Assembly: GCF_900100075.1 (NCBI RefSeq)
Contig: NZ_FNEG01000001.1
Coordinates: 930,001-994,000 of the forward strand
Length of the DNA stretch: 64,000 bases
Reading direction: 5' to 3'
Source of the DNA: Chryseobacterium jejuense
GTDB taxonomy: Bacteria > Bacteroidota > Bacteroidia > Flavobacteriales > Weeksellaceae
Shown here: positions 8,751 through 16,668 of the stretch, piece after piece
How the letters are laid out: each line of letters starts with the position of its first letter
Position numbering within the stretch: the stretch's first letter is position 1
Notes under the pieces: model-generated
What the model was told of the DNA's origin: nothing
Database searches by the model: none
Seen by the model: the letters and a program-made list of their open reading frames with translations, nothing else
Translations under genes and position numbers: made by a program

Positions 8751-8816
8751 AAAAAACCCAGCCGAAGCTGGGTAAAAACTAATAACCATGAAAACTCAAA
8801 TTAAACATGAGAATCG
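8750..8816 (-). ncRNA. Candidate small RNA on the minus strand with sigma-54-like promoter
   Basis: Reading the minus strand, a sigma-54-like promoter (8828-8843) is followed about 55 nt later by a perfect GC hairpin with a UUCG loop and a U-run (8751-8773). The predicted transcript is about 65 nt without a coding frame. No known family was recognised. Confidence 0.4.
8751..8773 (-). terminator. Strong intrinsic terminator, minus strand
   Basis: On the minus strand ACCCAGC-TTCG-GCTGGGT (8773-8756) is followed by TTTTT. The U-tail exists only on this strand, so it terminates leftward transcription. Confidence 0.75.
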
Positions 8817-8827
8817 TAATAGAATTA

Positions 8828-8843
8828 ACAATTACTGTGCCAA
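8828..8843 (-). promoter_or_regulatory. Sigma-54-like promoter
   Basis: The minus strand reads TTGGCAC-AGTAA-TTGT, matching the sigma-54 form TTGGCAC-N5-TTGC at all but the last base, with exact -24/-12 spacing. Confidence 0.4.
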
Positions 8844-8921
8844 AGTTTGGTTCACGATTTCTTAATAAAAGTTATTTTTATGTTAAAAAAAAATTAAAAT
8901 AAAAATCAAAGATATTTTTTG

Positions 8922-8929
8922 TAATTTTG
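8922..8929 (+). promoter_or_regulatory. -7 box of ndk
   Basis: TAATTTTG lies 23 nt before the ndk ATG at 8953. No good -33 TTG is present. Confidence 0.45.
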
Positions 8930-8952
8930 CACCATTAAAAAAATATACATTT

Positions 8953-9369
8953 ATGTCTAACATTACATTCACTATGATTAAGCCTGATGCAGTTGCTGAC
9001 GGACATATCGGTGCAATATTGGGTAAGATTGCTGAAGGAGGTTTTAAAATCAAAGCTTTAAAATTAACTCAGCTTACAGTTGCTGATGCAAAAAAATTCT
9101 ATGAAGTACACGCTGAAAGACCATTTTATGGAGAATTAGTAGAGTTCATGAGTTCTGGTCCTATCGTAGCTGCAGTTTTAGAAAAAGACAATGCGGTTGA
9201 AGATTTCAGAACATTAATCGGTTCTACTAACCCTGCAGATGCTGCAGAAGGTACAATCAGAAAAATGTTTGCTAGAAGCATCGGAGAAAATGCAGTTCAC
9301 GGTTCAGATTCTGACGAGAATGCATTAATCGAAGCTCAGTTCCATTTTTCAGGAAGAGAGATTTTCTAA
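8953..9369 (+). CDS. ndk: Nucleoside-diphosphate kinase
   Basis: The 138-residue enzyme matches Ndk over its full length: [10 protein letters not shown] at the N-terminus, [18 protein letters not shown] in the middle, and the active-site segment [11 protein letters not shown] with phospho-acceptor His116. It transfers the gamma phosphate from ATP to other NDPs in the cytoplasm. Length is normal. It is monocistronic and closed by a perfect palindromic terminator. Confidence 0.96.
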   Translation: MSNITFTMIKPDAVADGHIGAILGKIAEGGFKIKALKLTQLTVADAKKFYEVHAERPFYGELVEFMSSGPIVAAVLEKDNAVEDFRTLIGSTNPADAAEGTIRKMFARSIGENAVHGSDSDENALIEAQFHFSGREIF

Positions 9370-9392
9370 GAAAATTTCTTACAAAATAAAAG

Positions 9393-9420
9393 ATCCGGAG
9401 AAAATTTTCTCCGGATTTTG
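9393..9420. terminator. Palindromic terminator between ndk and fucosidase
   Basis: ATCCGGAGAAAA (9393-9404) and TTTTCTCCGGAT (9405-9416) form a perfect palindrome followed by TTTTG. It separates the convergent ndk and GH29 genes and can serve both. Confidence 0.8.
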
Positions 9421-9452
9421 TTTTTTATATGAGTCCTTATTTTTGGAAGGTC

Positions 9453-11300
9453 TTAAAGGTTGTTTTCAATAGCTCCCACATTTTCTCTGTACAGCTCAAT
9501 AGGTTTATTCAATAAGACTGCTATGACGGTCATTTGTTTATCCAGTCTTTCTTTTGGAATATCAATATAAATAATTCCCGGGCGGTCACTCCAGTACAAT
9601 TTATTGTAAATCGTATGAGTAAGCATGCTGCCATCACCTACAATTCTTATTCTGGCTATGTTATTTTTTACTCCTTTTAGAGCAATAGGACCGGTTGGGG
9701 TTCCTTCTACAAAAAGATAAAGAGTTTGTTTGTCTTTTGATAAAGCACTCATTCCGGGGAAATGTCCTTCCGGTAATCCTTTTCCTGTCTCAAATAAAGC
9801 CTCTGCATGTTTGCTTATCCATTGCAGCGTTTCCATATTTGTTGTAGAGGTTTTCTTAATTTTCATGTCAAGCCCATCATTGGTCAGCCCATCATGGGTC
9901 ACTAAATTATTATCATAGTTCAGAGCATTGGCTATATCATAAACAGCTTCCTGAGTATTTTTAATTTCCAGTATTTCGGGAAGGGGATGTTCACTCTTCT
10001 TGAAATCTTTTAGAAATACAGGCGGATTCTCAAAAGTAACTTCTGCTACGGTAACATCTTTATCAAATTTTACATTAGAGAAGTTCAAAGTAAGTGTTTT
10101 TTCAGCACTATAATCTATGGTAACAACTGCGGATGGATCTCCAATGATTTTTGCTGAAAGAGGTTTTGTTGCCAATCCATAGATCTTTGTGAAGTTTTTG
10201 GCTTCATCAAGATAAAGAAATAAAGATTTTTTAGAGGTTGACAAAGATGATTTTCCTTTGTAATTTTCAAAAGGAATTCCGCGGGTTGTTTCGTAGATGG
10301 CATCCTTATTTTTGAATGTCCAACGTCCGAGATTTTTAAGAATCTCAATTTGTTCTTCCGGAATGGAGCCGTCTGATTTAGGACCGATATCAAGTAAGAG
10401 ATTTCCCCCCATACTTATTACATCTGCCAGAGTTCTTACAATCATATTAGGGGTCTTATAATTTTTGTCATAAGGCTGATATCCCCACGAATCATTCATC
10501 GTGTAGCAAAGTTCCCAATAGGGATTTTGTGGCGGAATTATAGGAATACCCTGTTCGGGAGTATCATAGTCTCCATGAGTATTGAGTCTTGAATTGATGA
10601 TGATATTAGGATTGTATTTTTTCAGTAAATCTAAGGTTTGAGAGGCTTTCCATTCCTCAGATGTATGTTCCCAGTCTCCATCAAACCAAATAAGATCCGG
10701 AGAATATTGAGAGGAAAGCTCACTAAGCTGGCTATGATAGTAGTTGATGAAATTCTGCCAGCGTATCGGCTCATTTTTTATTTCGTACCGCTTTTTTGTT
10801 CTGGTATTGATGTCATAATACGGGTGACTCCAATCCGGCAATGAGAAATAAAGTCCTGTTTTTAATCCTGATTTTTTCAACGCAGAAACAAAAGGACTTA
10901 AAACATCTTTTTGGGCAAGGGCGTTTTGAGGAATGCTTGTCGCTTTTTCTGCCTTTGAGTTCCATAATGAAACCCCGTCATGATGTTTGGTAGTAATGAC
11001 AGCATATTTTGCTCCGGATTCTTTAATGAGATTTACCCATTGCTCTGGTTGATATTTTGTAGCTGAAAAACCATTCAGCTGTTTCATATAATTTTCGTGA
11101 TTAATATAATTATTGAAGAATGACCAGGATTCAGAGATTCCGTTGACGGAGTAAATTCCCCAGTGAATAAAAATACCCAGTTTTGCATTTTTAAACCATT
11201 CCATTTTTTTGCTGTTTTCAACTGTTTGAGCCTGTGCATCGATACTGTGGGCAGATAATATCAATCCAAGGAAAACGGCTTTAATCAGACTGTTTTTCAT
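9453..11300 (-). CDS. Secreted alpha-L-fucosidase, glycoside hydrolase family 29
   Basis: The 615-residue protein has a signal peptide (residues 1-24, ending AHSIDAQAQ) and an N-terminal GH29 barrel: WFKNAKLGIFIHWGIYSVNG, TTKHHDGVSLW, and PDLIWFDGDW with the likely nucleophile Asp207. A barrel end GGNLLLDIGPKSDGSIP follows. The C-terminal third (residues about 340-615) appears to hold two similar sugar-binding-like beta repeats (compare YETTRGIPFENYKGKSSLS and FETGKGLPEGHFPGMSALS). It should remove fucose from host or environmental glycans in the periplasm or outside. No PUL genes (susCD) are adjacent. It is divergent from the RiPP-like locus. Confidence 0.9.
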   Translation of the reverse strand: MKNSLIKAVFLGLILSAHSIDAQAQTVENSKKMEWFKNAKLGIFIHWGIYSVNGISESWSFFNNYINHENYMKQLNGFSATKYQPEQWVNLIKESGAKYAVITTKHHDGVSLWNSKAEKATSIPQNALAQKDVLSPFVSALKKSGLKTGLYFSLPDWSHPYYDINTRTKKRYEIKNEPIRWQNFINYYHSQLSELSSQYSPDLIWFDGDWEHTSEEWKASQTLDLLKKYNPNIIINSRLNTHGDYDTPEQGIPIIPPQNPYWELCYTMNDSWGYQPYDKNYKTPNMIVRTLADVISMGGNLLLDIGPKSDGSIPEEQIEILKNLGRWTFKNKDAIYETTRGIPFENYKGKSSLSTSKKSLFLYLDEAKNFTKIYGLATKPLSAKIIGDPSAVVTIDYSAEKTLTLNFSNVKFDKDVTVAEVTFENPPVFLKDFKKSEHPLPEILEIKNTQEAVYDIANALNYDNNLVTHDGLTNDGLDMKIKKTSTTNMETLQWISKHAEALFETGKGLPEGHFPGMSALSKDKQTLYLFVEGTPTGPIALKGVKNNIARIRIVGDGSMLTHTIYNKLYWSDRPGIIYIDIPKERLDKQMTVIAVLLNKPIELYRENVGAIENNL

Positions 11301-11453
11301 ATATAGATTTATTTTACCATTAAATATAAATAAAGAAAATAGGATAGTATTAAATAGTTTCTAATATTTGCTAAATAATTGTTATTAAAACGTTTTTAAT
11401 TATTGTATTTTTATAAATGGAACGTTTATTGTAAAATTCTTCTAAAAAGTATT

Positions 11454-11678
11454 ATGAAAATTCCAGCATTATTAATGGCTAGTTTATTAGCGGTAGGAGT
11501 TTCTGCACAAACTACAAAACCGGCTACAAAAACTACAAAGCCTGTAAAGAAAGTTAAAAAAGTAGCTCCGGCTCCAGAAAGTCCGGAAAAACCTAAACCA
11601 ACTACACCCAAAGCTGTGGTTAAGAAAGACACTGTTGTGCTTAATCATTTCTCTTGTCCGGCTTGTGGAATGGGATAA
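11454..11678 (+). CDS. Small secreted Cys-tailed peptide, candidate RiPP precursor for the adjacent MNIO enzyme
   Basis: I start at ATG 11454, not at the upstream 11403 codon, because MKIPALLMASLLAVGVSAQ is then a clean signal peptide. The 74-residue product continues as a Lys/Pro/Thr-rich linker (residues 20-60) and ends in LNHFSCPACGMG with the only two Cys (68 and 71). The stop lies 3 nt before the DUF692 enzyme gene, so the two are translationally close. DUF692/MNIO enzymes are known to oxidise Cys of small peptides encoded beside them; several such precursors carry signal peptides. A role as substrate is therefore inferred. No homologue was recognised directly. Confidence 0.75.
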   Translation: MKIPALLMASLLAVGVSAQTTKPATKTTKPVKKVKKVAPAPESPEKPKPTTPKAVVKKDTVVLNHFSCPACGMG

Positions 11679-11681
11679 AGT

Positions 11682-12779
11682 ATGGGAAAGCCGCTGCTAG
11701 GATTATCCATGATGGCAGAAGCGGAATTTGTTTCTGCTGTTTTGCCTTTACTGCAAAGCAATTCTGTTGAAGTGCTTGAATGGTCATTTGATACATTCTA
11801 TAATGTAGAAGAACCAGATTGGTTGAGTGAGCTGCTTGACTTTTACTCTGAAAATAATCGTTTGATTGGACATGGGGTCTATTATTCTCTATTTGATGCC
11901 CGATGGACCGACAGGCAGGAGATTTGGCTGAAAAAATTACAAAAAGAGTTTCGTAAAAGAAACTATAACCACATTACGGAACATTTCGGTTTTATGAACA
12001 CTGAAAATTTCCATCAGGGTGTGCCATTACCGGTTTCTCTACACCCTAAAACACTAAAGATTGGAAAAGACAGGCTTTACAGATTACAGGATGCTGTACA
12101 GGTTCCTGTCGGAATAGAAAACCTTGCGTTCTCATTCTCATTGGATGATGTGATGGAACAGGGAGTATTTCTTGATAAATTAACAGAAGATACCGATGGA
12201 TTCCTGATTCTTGATCTTCACAACATCTATTGCCAGTCCTTTAATTTCGAAGTTGAAATGCAGGAGATCATCAAATTATATCCACTGGATAAGGTGAAGG
12301 AAATTCATCTGTCAGGAGGAAGCTGGCAGGAAAGTGTATATGGAAAGACATTAGTACGAAGAGATACTCATGATGACATAATTCCTGAAGATATTCTGTT
12401 TGTGTTGCCTTCAATCTTGTCTCAGTGTAAAAATCTGGAATATGTTATCATTGAAAGGTTGGGAAATACCATCAATACAGATGAAAAAAAGAAGAATTTT
12501 CTGGATGATTTTACAAAAGTCAAAAATCTCATTGATTCATCAGATTTTGGAACGGAAAATAAAGATCCCTGGACGAAAAAAGAAGTTCGATTTTCAGAAA
12601 ATCCTTTGGAAGATCTGATGCTTCACGAAGAACAAACATTGTTGACAAAATTGTTGTTTGATAACGCCGGACCTGAATCAATTAAAAATCATGATTTCCA
12701 TTACTTTAAGACAAAAAACTGGGATCCGGAGATGATTCTTACCGCTCAGAATATCATTAAAAAATGGAATCCCTATTAA
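11682..12779 (+). CDS. DUF692 / MNIO multinuclear iron enzyme (MbnB/TglH/ChrH-like)
   Basis: The 365-residue protein shows the DUF692 TIM-barrel pattern with all expected metal-ligand motifs: GHG (His64), ITEHFGF (His101), IENLAF (Glu146, Asn147), LDLHN (Asp178, His180), EIHLSGG (His209), DTHDD (Asp228, His230) and IIERLG (Glu258). Family members use a di- or tri-iron site and oxygen to rearrange Cys or Asp/Asn of ribosomal peptides (methanobactin, 3-thiaglutamate, the ChrA product in Chryseobacterium). The barrel ends near residue 295; the last 70 residues are an extra helical part that could replace the usual separate partner protein, since none is visible nearby. It is tightly coupled to the Cys-tailed peptide upstream. 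Confidence 0.88.
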   Translation: MGKPLLGLSMMAEAEFVSAVLPLLQSNSVEVLEWSFDTFYNVEEPDWLSELLDFYSENNRLIGHGVYYSLFDARWTDRQEIWLKKLQKEFRKRNYNHITEHFGFMNTENFHQGVPLPVSLHPKTLKIGKDRLYRLQDAVQVPVGIENLAFSFSLDDVMEQGVFLDKLTEDTDGFLILDLHNIYCQSFNFEVEMQEIIKLYPLDKVKEIHLSGGSWQESVYGKTLVRRDTHDDIIPEDILFVLPSILSQCKNLEYVIIERLGNTINTDEKKKNFLDDFTKVKNLIDSSDFGTENKDPWTKKEVRFSENPLEDLMLHEEQTLLTKLLFDNAGPESIKNHDFHYFKTKNWDPEMILTAQNIIKKWNPY

Positions 12780-12813
12780 ATGATACCTTTCTAATAACCA
12801 CAAGCTAAATTAT

Positions 12814-13305
12814 ATGAAAATGACAACCGTATTATTAATCATCACAGTTGTACTTACAGCGCTTATAGCTGGACTTTTCTATGCTTATTCGTGCTCTGTA
12901 GTGCTGGGATTAGGTAAATTATCTGATGCTGAATATCTGAAGGCTATGCAGAATATCAACCGTGAAATTCTTAATCCTATCTTTTTTATGAGTTTTATGG
13001 GGGCGGCCATTCTTCTTCCTGTATCTACTTTTTTCTTGCGGGGAGAGCAACCTGTCTTTATTTTTCTTTTATTGGCTACATTAGCTTATCTGATAGGTGT
13101 TTTCGGGGTTACAATGGTTGGAAATGTTCCTATGAACGACCAGCTTGACCAGTTTGACATTTCAGGCTCTACGGCTGAAGCAATCAAACAAATGCGTGAT
13201 AATTTTGAAAACAGATGGAATTTCCTAAACAATATAAGAACTGCTTTTTCGGTAATCAGCATAATATTAGCGGTTTGTGCCTGTATCTGGCATAAAGAAT
13301 TATAG
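12814..13305 (+). CDS. DUF1772 (anthrone-oxygenase-like) membrane protein
   Basis: The 163-residue product has four predicted membrane helices (residues about 5-27, 52-75, 80-105, 140-160). The segment GNVPMNDQLDQ followed by FENRWNFLNNIRT is typical of DUF1772, a family that includes fungal anthrone oxygenases; most bacterial members have no known function. It follows the MNIO gene by 34 nt on the same strand, so it may be cotranscribed, though a link to peptide modification is only inferred from position. Confidence 0.75.
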   Translation: MKMTTVLLIITVVLTALIAGLFYAYSCSVVLGLGKLSDAEYLKAMQNINREILNPIFFMSFMGAAILLPVSTFFLRGEQPVFIFLLLATLAYLIGVFGVTMVGNVPMNDQLDQFDISGSTAEAIKQMRDNFENRWNFLNNIRTAFSVISIILAVCACIWHKEL

Positions 13306-13346
13306 ATAAAGCCTTATGGTAGGTGGAAATACTCAAATCAAAAATT

Positions 13347-13360
13347 CCGTATTTCTACGG
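13347..13360. repeat. Small palindrome CCGTATTTCTACGG
   Basis: A 5-bp stem element in the gap after the DUF1772 gene; a near-identical inverse copy occurs at 21712-21725. Confidence 0.35.
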
Positions 13361-13476
13361 ATTGATTGTAGTTAATTTTTTATAGATCTTTGTGTTGTTA
13401 CTAAGAAGAAATTTAAACATTACAGAATTTTGGAAAAAAATTAATAACCAAGGCGACTCAAATTCAAATTGAAAAA

Positions 13477-13500
13477 GGCAGCTCTATTCGAGCTGCCTTT
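13477..13500. terminator. Bidirectional terminator
   Basis: GGCAGCTC (13477-13484), loop TATTC, GAGCTGCC (13490-13497), preceded by AAAAA and followed by TTTTG. It lies between the convergent DUF1772 and rpe genes. Confidence 0.8.
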
Positions 13501-13524
13501 TGTGTATTTAAATTGATGTCTTTT

Positions 13525-14175
13525 TTAGATTTTCAAAAGCTCAATAGTTCTTTCAGGACTTTCAGTAGAGAATACTGCATTTCCAGCAACCAAAACATCA
13601 GCTCCAGCTTCGAAAAGCTTAGAGGCATTATCAAGGTTTACTCCTCCGTCTATCTCAATAAGAGCAGTAGAGTTGTTGCTTAAGATAAGGTCTTTTGTTT
13701 CAGCAATCTTTTTATACGTGTTTTCAATGAATTTCTGTCCTCCAAACCCTGGATTCACGCTCATCAATAATACAAGATCCACATCTGCAATAATATCTTC
13801 AAGCATTAAAACTGGAGTAGATGGATTCAAAACAACACCTGCTTTTGCTCCTTTACTCTGAATGTGGTGAATGGTTCTGTGAAGGTGGGTACATGCTTCA
13901 TAATGTACAGAAATAAGGTCAGCTCCATGGTTGATAAATTCATCAACATATTTTTCAGGCTCCACAATCATTAAGTGAACATCCACGAATTTTTTGGCAT
14001 GCTGCTGAACGGTTTTCATTACCGGAAAACCAAATGAAATGTTAGGGACAAATCTCCCGTCCATTACATCAATGTGGAACCAATCTGCCTGAGATCTGTT
14101 CAGCATTTCAATATCTCTTTGCAGATTCCCAAAGTCTGCGGATAAAAGGGATGGAGCAATAAGCTTCGTTTTCAT
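13525..14175 (-). CDS. rpe: Ribulose-phosphate 3-epimerase
   Basis: The 216-residue TIM-barrel enzyme interconverts ribulose 5-phosphate and xylulose 5-phosphate. Diagnostic segments are IAPSLLSADFGNL, HIDVMDGRFVPNISFG, DVHLMI, LLMSVNPGFGGQKFI and the final EIDGGV...ADVLVAGNAVF. Length is normal. It is a single gene, followed by a terminator on its 3' side and an inverted-repeat element on its 5' side. Confidence 0.96.
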   Translation of the reverse strand: MKTKLIAPSLLSADFGNLQRDIEMLNRSQADWFHIDVMDGRFVPNISFGFPVMKTVQQHAKKFVDVHLMIVEPEKYVDEFINHGADLISVHYEACTHLHRTIHHIQSKGAKAGVVLNPSTPVLMLEDIIADVDLVLLMSVNPGFGGQKFIENTYKKIAETKDLILSNNSTALIEIDGGVNLDNASKLFEAGADVLVAGNAVFSTESPERTIELLKI

Positions 14176-14206
14176 TTTTACTTTTTACTTAATATTAGAT
14201 GTTAGA

Positions 14207-14268
14207 ATAAAGAGAAAAGAATAAAGACATTTGATGTGAAATCATTTGTGACTTTAAGTCTTTTCTCT
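14207..14268. repeat. AT-rich inverted repeat between rpe and M42 gene
   Basis: AGAGAAAAGAATAAAGAC (14211-14228) is inverted imperfectly at 14250-14268 (GACTTTAAGTCTTTTCTCT), flanking a core of about 20 nt. Confidence 0.45.
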
Positions 14269-14290
14269 CCAATCTTTGTTCTTTCTTCTA

Positions 14291-15364
14291 TTAATGATAC
14301 TTCAGCTTCATTTCCGGTTTAATCTTCAGAACCGTTTCGTAGATTAGTTTAATAACATTTCCTACGTCTTCTTTAGATACCATTTCTACCGTTGTATGCA
14401 TATAACGCAAAGGTAAGGAAATTAAAGCACTTGGTACACCACCGTTAGAGTGAGCGAAAGCATCCGTATCTGTTCCTGTAGCTCTGCTTGCTGCTGCTCT
14501 TTGATAAGGAATCTTTTTGGTTTTTGCAGTGTCAATAATCAGTTCTCTGATGGTATGATGAACGCTTGGAGCAAAGAATACTACTGGTCCTGCACCACAT
14601 TTTTGGTCTCCTTCTTTTTTCTTTTCGATCATTGGAGTAGTGGTATCATGGGTTACATCAGTTACAATTGCAATATTGGGTTTGATGGTATCGGCAATCA
14701 TATCTGCTCCGTATAAACCTACTTCTTCCTGTACAGAATTGGTAATGTAAAGACCAAACGGAATAGATTTTTTATTTTCCTTTAAAAGTCTTGCTACTTC
14801 AGCAATCATAAAACCTCCGATTCTGTTGTCAAGAGCTCTGCATACAAAGTATCTGTCATTCATTTCGAAGAACTCATCAGGATAGGTAATCATACATCCA
14901 ACAAAGATTCCCATGTCTTCTACTTCTTGTTTGGTAGTAGCTCCACAGTCGATGAAGATATTTTCGATTTTTGGAGTAGGTTCATTTTGATTGGATCTTG
15001 TATGGATAGCCGGCCACCCGAATACACCTTTTACAATTCCTTTTTCTCCGTGAATATGTACTACTTTAGATGGAGCAATAGTCTGGTCTGAACCTCCATT
15101 TCTGATTACATAAATCAATCCATCATCCGTAATATAGTTTACATACCACGAGATTTCATCCGCATGCGCTTCAATCACTACTTTAAATTCTGCTTCAGGG
15201 TTGATGATCCCATAGCATGTTCCGTAATGATCCACTTCAATCTTGTCTACATAAGGTCTGATGTAGTCCATCCAAACCTCTTGTCCTTTGTGTTCGTATC
15301 CGGTTGGAGATGAAGTGTTTAAATATTTCTCTAAAAATTTTAAAGATTTCTTTTCAAATTTCAT
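14291..15364 (-). CDS. M42 family metallo-aminopeptidase
   Basis: The 357-residue protein belongs to the M42 (PepA/glutamyl aminopeptidase) family. The di-metal ligands fall in VIEAHADEISWYV (His), CRALDNRIGG (bridging Asp), NSVQEEVGLYGA (catalytic Glu and Glu ligand), VTDVTHD (Asp) and LRYMHTTVEM (His). No signal peptide is present, so it is cytoplasmic and likely trims peptides. It is divergent from the DUF4294 gene with about 50 nt between. Confidence 0.93.
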   Translation of the reverse strand: MKFEKKSLKFLEKYLNTSSPTGYEHKGQEVWMDYIRPYVDKIEVDHYGTCYGIINPEAEFKVVIEAHADEISWYVNYITDDGLIYVIRNGGSDQTIAPSKVVHIHGEKGIVKGVFGWPAIHTRSNQNEPTPKIENIFIDCGATTKQEVEDMGIFVGCMITYPDEFFEMNDRYFVCRALDNRIGGFMIAEVARLLKENKKSIPFGLYITNSVQEEVGLYGADMIADTIKPNIAIVTDVTHDTTTPMIEKKKEGDQKCGAGPVVFFAPSVHHTIRELIIDTAKTKKIPYQRAAASRATGTDTDAFAHSNGGVPSALISLPLRYMHTTVEMVSKEDVGNVIKLIYETVLKIKPEMKLKYH

Positions 15365-15415
15365 AAAAAGGAATGATTTTTGCGTTTAATTTTTGTTCTT
15401 ATAAGTGTAAAAATA

Positions 15416-16120
15416 ATGAATTTTAGTAAGATTATCTGTCTTTTTATGTTCTTTTTTGGAGTCAGCGTTTTTGGACAGAATGATACTGTGGTAGCTAAAC
15501 CATTGAATCAATACCCCGCTGAATCTTTGAAAGTAGATGAATTTGGTAATAAATATTATTACGACGAGCAACAGAAAGTTAAGATCTACGAAGTGAATGG
15601 AGAGCCTGTGGTAGTAATGGACGAATTGGTTCTGGTTAATAAACCTAGGTTTAATAATCAATTGGATAAAAATTACTACTATTTCTTAAATAAGAAACTC
15701 TACAGAGTATATCCATTATTTGTAACTGCTTTGCAACAGTACAGAGATATTCAGGTAGACATGAATGATCTGGATAATAAAGCCAAGAGGAAATTTGTAA
15801 GAGAAAGACAGAATATGCTTGCCGATCAATATGAAAAGCAGTTAAGAGATCTTACCACTACCGAAGGACAGGTTTTTGCAAAACTGATGAACAGAGCAAC
15901 CGGTAAAAACGTTTATGAGATTATTAAAGAGCTAAGAGGCGGATTTAGTGCCTTCTGGTGGAATTTAAAAGGGAAGATGGCTGATATTGATTTGAAAGAA
16001 CGGTATGATCCTCATAAAAACAGAACAGATGAATTCGTGGAATCACTATTACAGTCTAATTGGAATTCAGGGTATTTGAAACCTTATCCGGGAGCAAGTG
16101 ATTTTAAAGTAAAGAAATAA
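15416..16120 (+). CDS. DUF4294 secreted protein
   Basis: Start chosen at 15416 because it gives the signal peptide MNFSKIICLFMFFFGVSVFG; the open frame begins at 15380. The mature protein carries the DUF4294 pattern (KNYYYFLNKKLYRVYPLFVT, KRKFVRERQNMLADQYEKQL, TGKNVYEIIKELRGGFSAFW). DUF4294 is a Bacteroidetes-specific periplasmic family of unknown function, and I believe it commonly sits beside an M42 peptidase gene as here. 234 residues. Confidence 0.85.
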   Translation: MNFSKIICLFMFFFGVSVFGQNDTVVAKPLNQYPAESLKVDEFGNKYYYDEQQKVKIYEVNGEPVVVMDELVLVNKPRFNNQLDKNYYYFLNKKLYRVYPLFVTALQQYRDIQVDMNDLDNKAKRKFVRERQNMLADQYEKQLRDLTTTEGQVFAKLMNRATGKNVYEIIKELRGGFSAFWWNLKGKMADIDLKERYDPHKNRTDEFVESLLQSNWNSGYLKPYPGASDFKVKK

Positions 16121-16126
16121 TAAAAT

Positions 16127-16158
16127 AAAATTCCTGTAAGTGCACTTACAGGAATTTT
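16127..16158. terminator. Perfect palindromic terminator
   Basis: AAAATTCCTGTAAG-TGCA-CTTACAGGAATTTT. It separates the convergent DUF4294 and NUDIX genes and overlaps the NUDIX stop codon. Confidence 0.8.
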
Positions 16159-16562
16159 TCTTTTAATTTATCGAATACAATTTTGTCTATAGGAAGTGGG
16201 AAAGGATTATCCGGTCTGTCAATATCAATCCATTCTGTTTTTTCAATACAAGGATCCAGAATAAGGAACTCTTTCTCATCAACAATATTTACGATATAAT
16301 ATATAGTAAGAAGTTGTTCATTTTCTTTGAAACGGGAAACCAGAAAGTTTTCCTGTGTGTAGAAGTGCTCTACGATATCCACTTTTACATTCAGTTCTTC
16401 ATCAAATTCACGATGCAGGCATTCCAATGTTCCTTCACCATACTCCAATCCACCACCTGGAAATTTCATTAAAGGTTCGCCGGCATATTCCTCAAATAAT
16501 GTGAGTACTTTCTTGTCTTTTACTGCACAGCCATACACTCTAATGTTGATCTTGTCTATCAT
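16146..16562 (-). CDS. NUDIX hydrolase
   Basis: The 138-residue protein carries a full Nudix box, GGGLEYGEGTLECLHREFDE followed by ELNV (GX5EX7REUXEEXGU pattern with E instead of G at one tail position). The rest is a compact Nudix fold with a C-terminal segment EWIDIDRPDNPFPLPIDKIV. Substrate cannot be read from sequence; nucleotide-sugar or (d)NTP pyrophosphatase activity is typical. It is monocistronic. Confidence 0.88.
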   Translation of the reverse strand: MIDKINIRVYGCAVKDKKVLTLFEEYAGEPLMKFPGGGLEYGEGTLECLHREFDEELNVKVDIVEHFYTQENFLVSRFKENEQLLTIYYIVNIVDEKEFLILDPCIEKTEWIDIDRPDNPFPLPIDKIVFDKLKEKFL

Positions 16563-16668
16563 ATATATAATGTATAATATTTTGTATAGCTAAGATAATG
16601 AATTTTTATGAGGCATATAAGGATACAAGACCGAAAAAAACAAATTTGTTTGGTTGCTTTTTACCCTA

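Noticed and set aside
8788..8865. 25-codon frame MKTQIKHENRNRINNYCAKV
   Set aside because: It lies opposite the candidate minus-strand RNA, has no promoter on its strand, and ends inside the sigma-54-like box; probably chance.
11403..11453. Extended N-terminus of the Cys-tailed peptide
   Set aside because: The internal ATG at 11454 starts a typical signal peptide; the extension would bury it.
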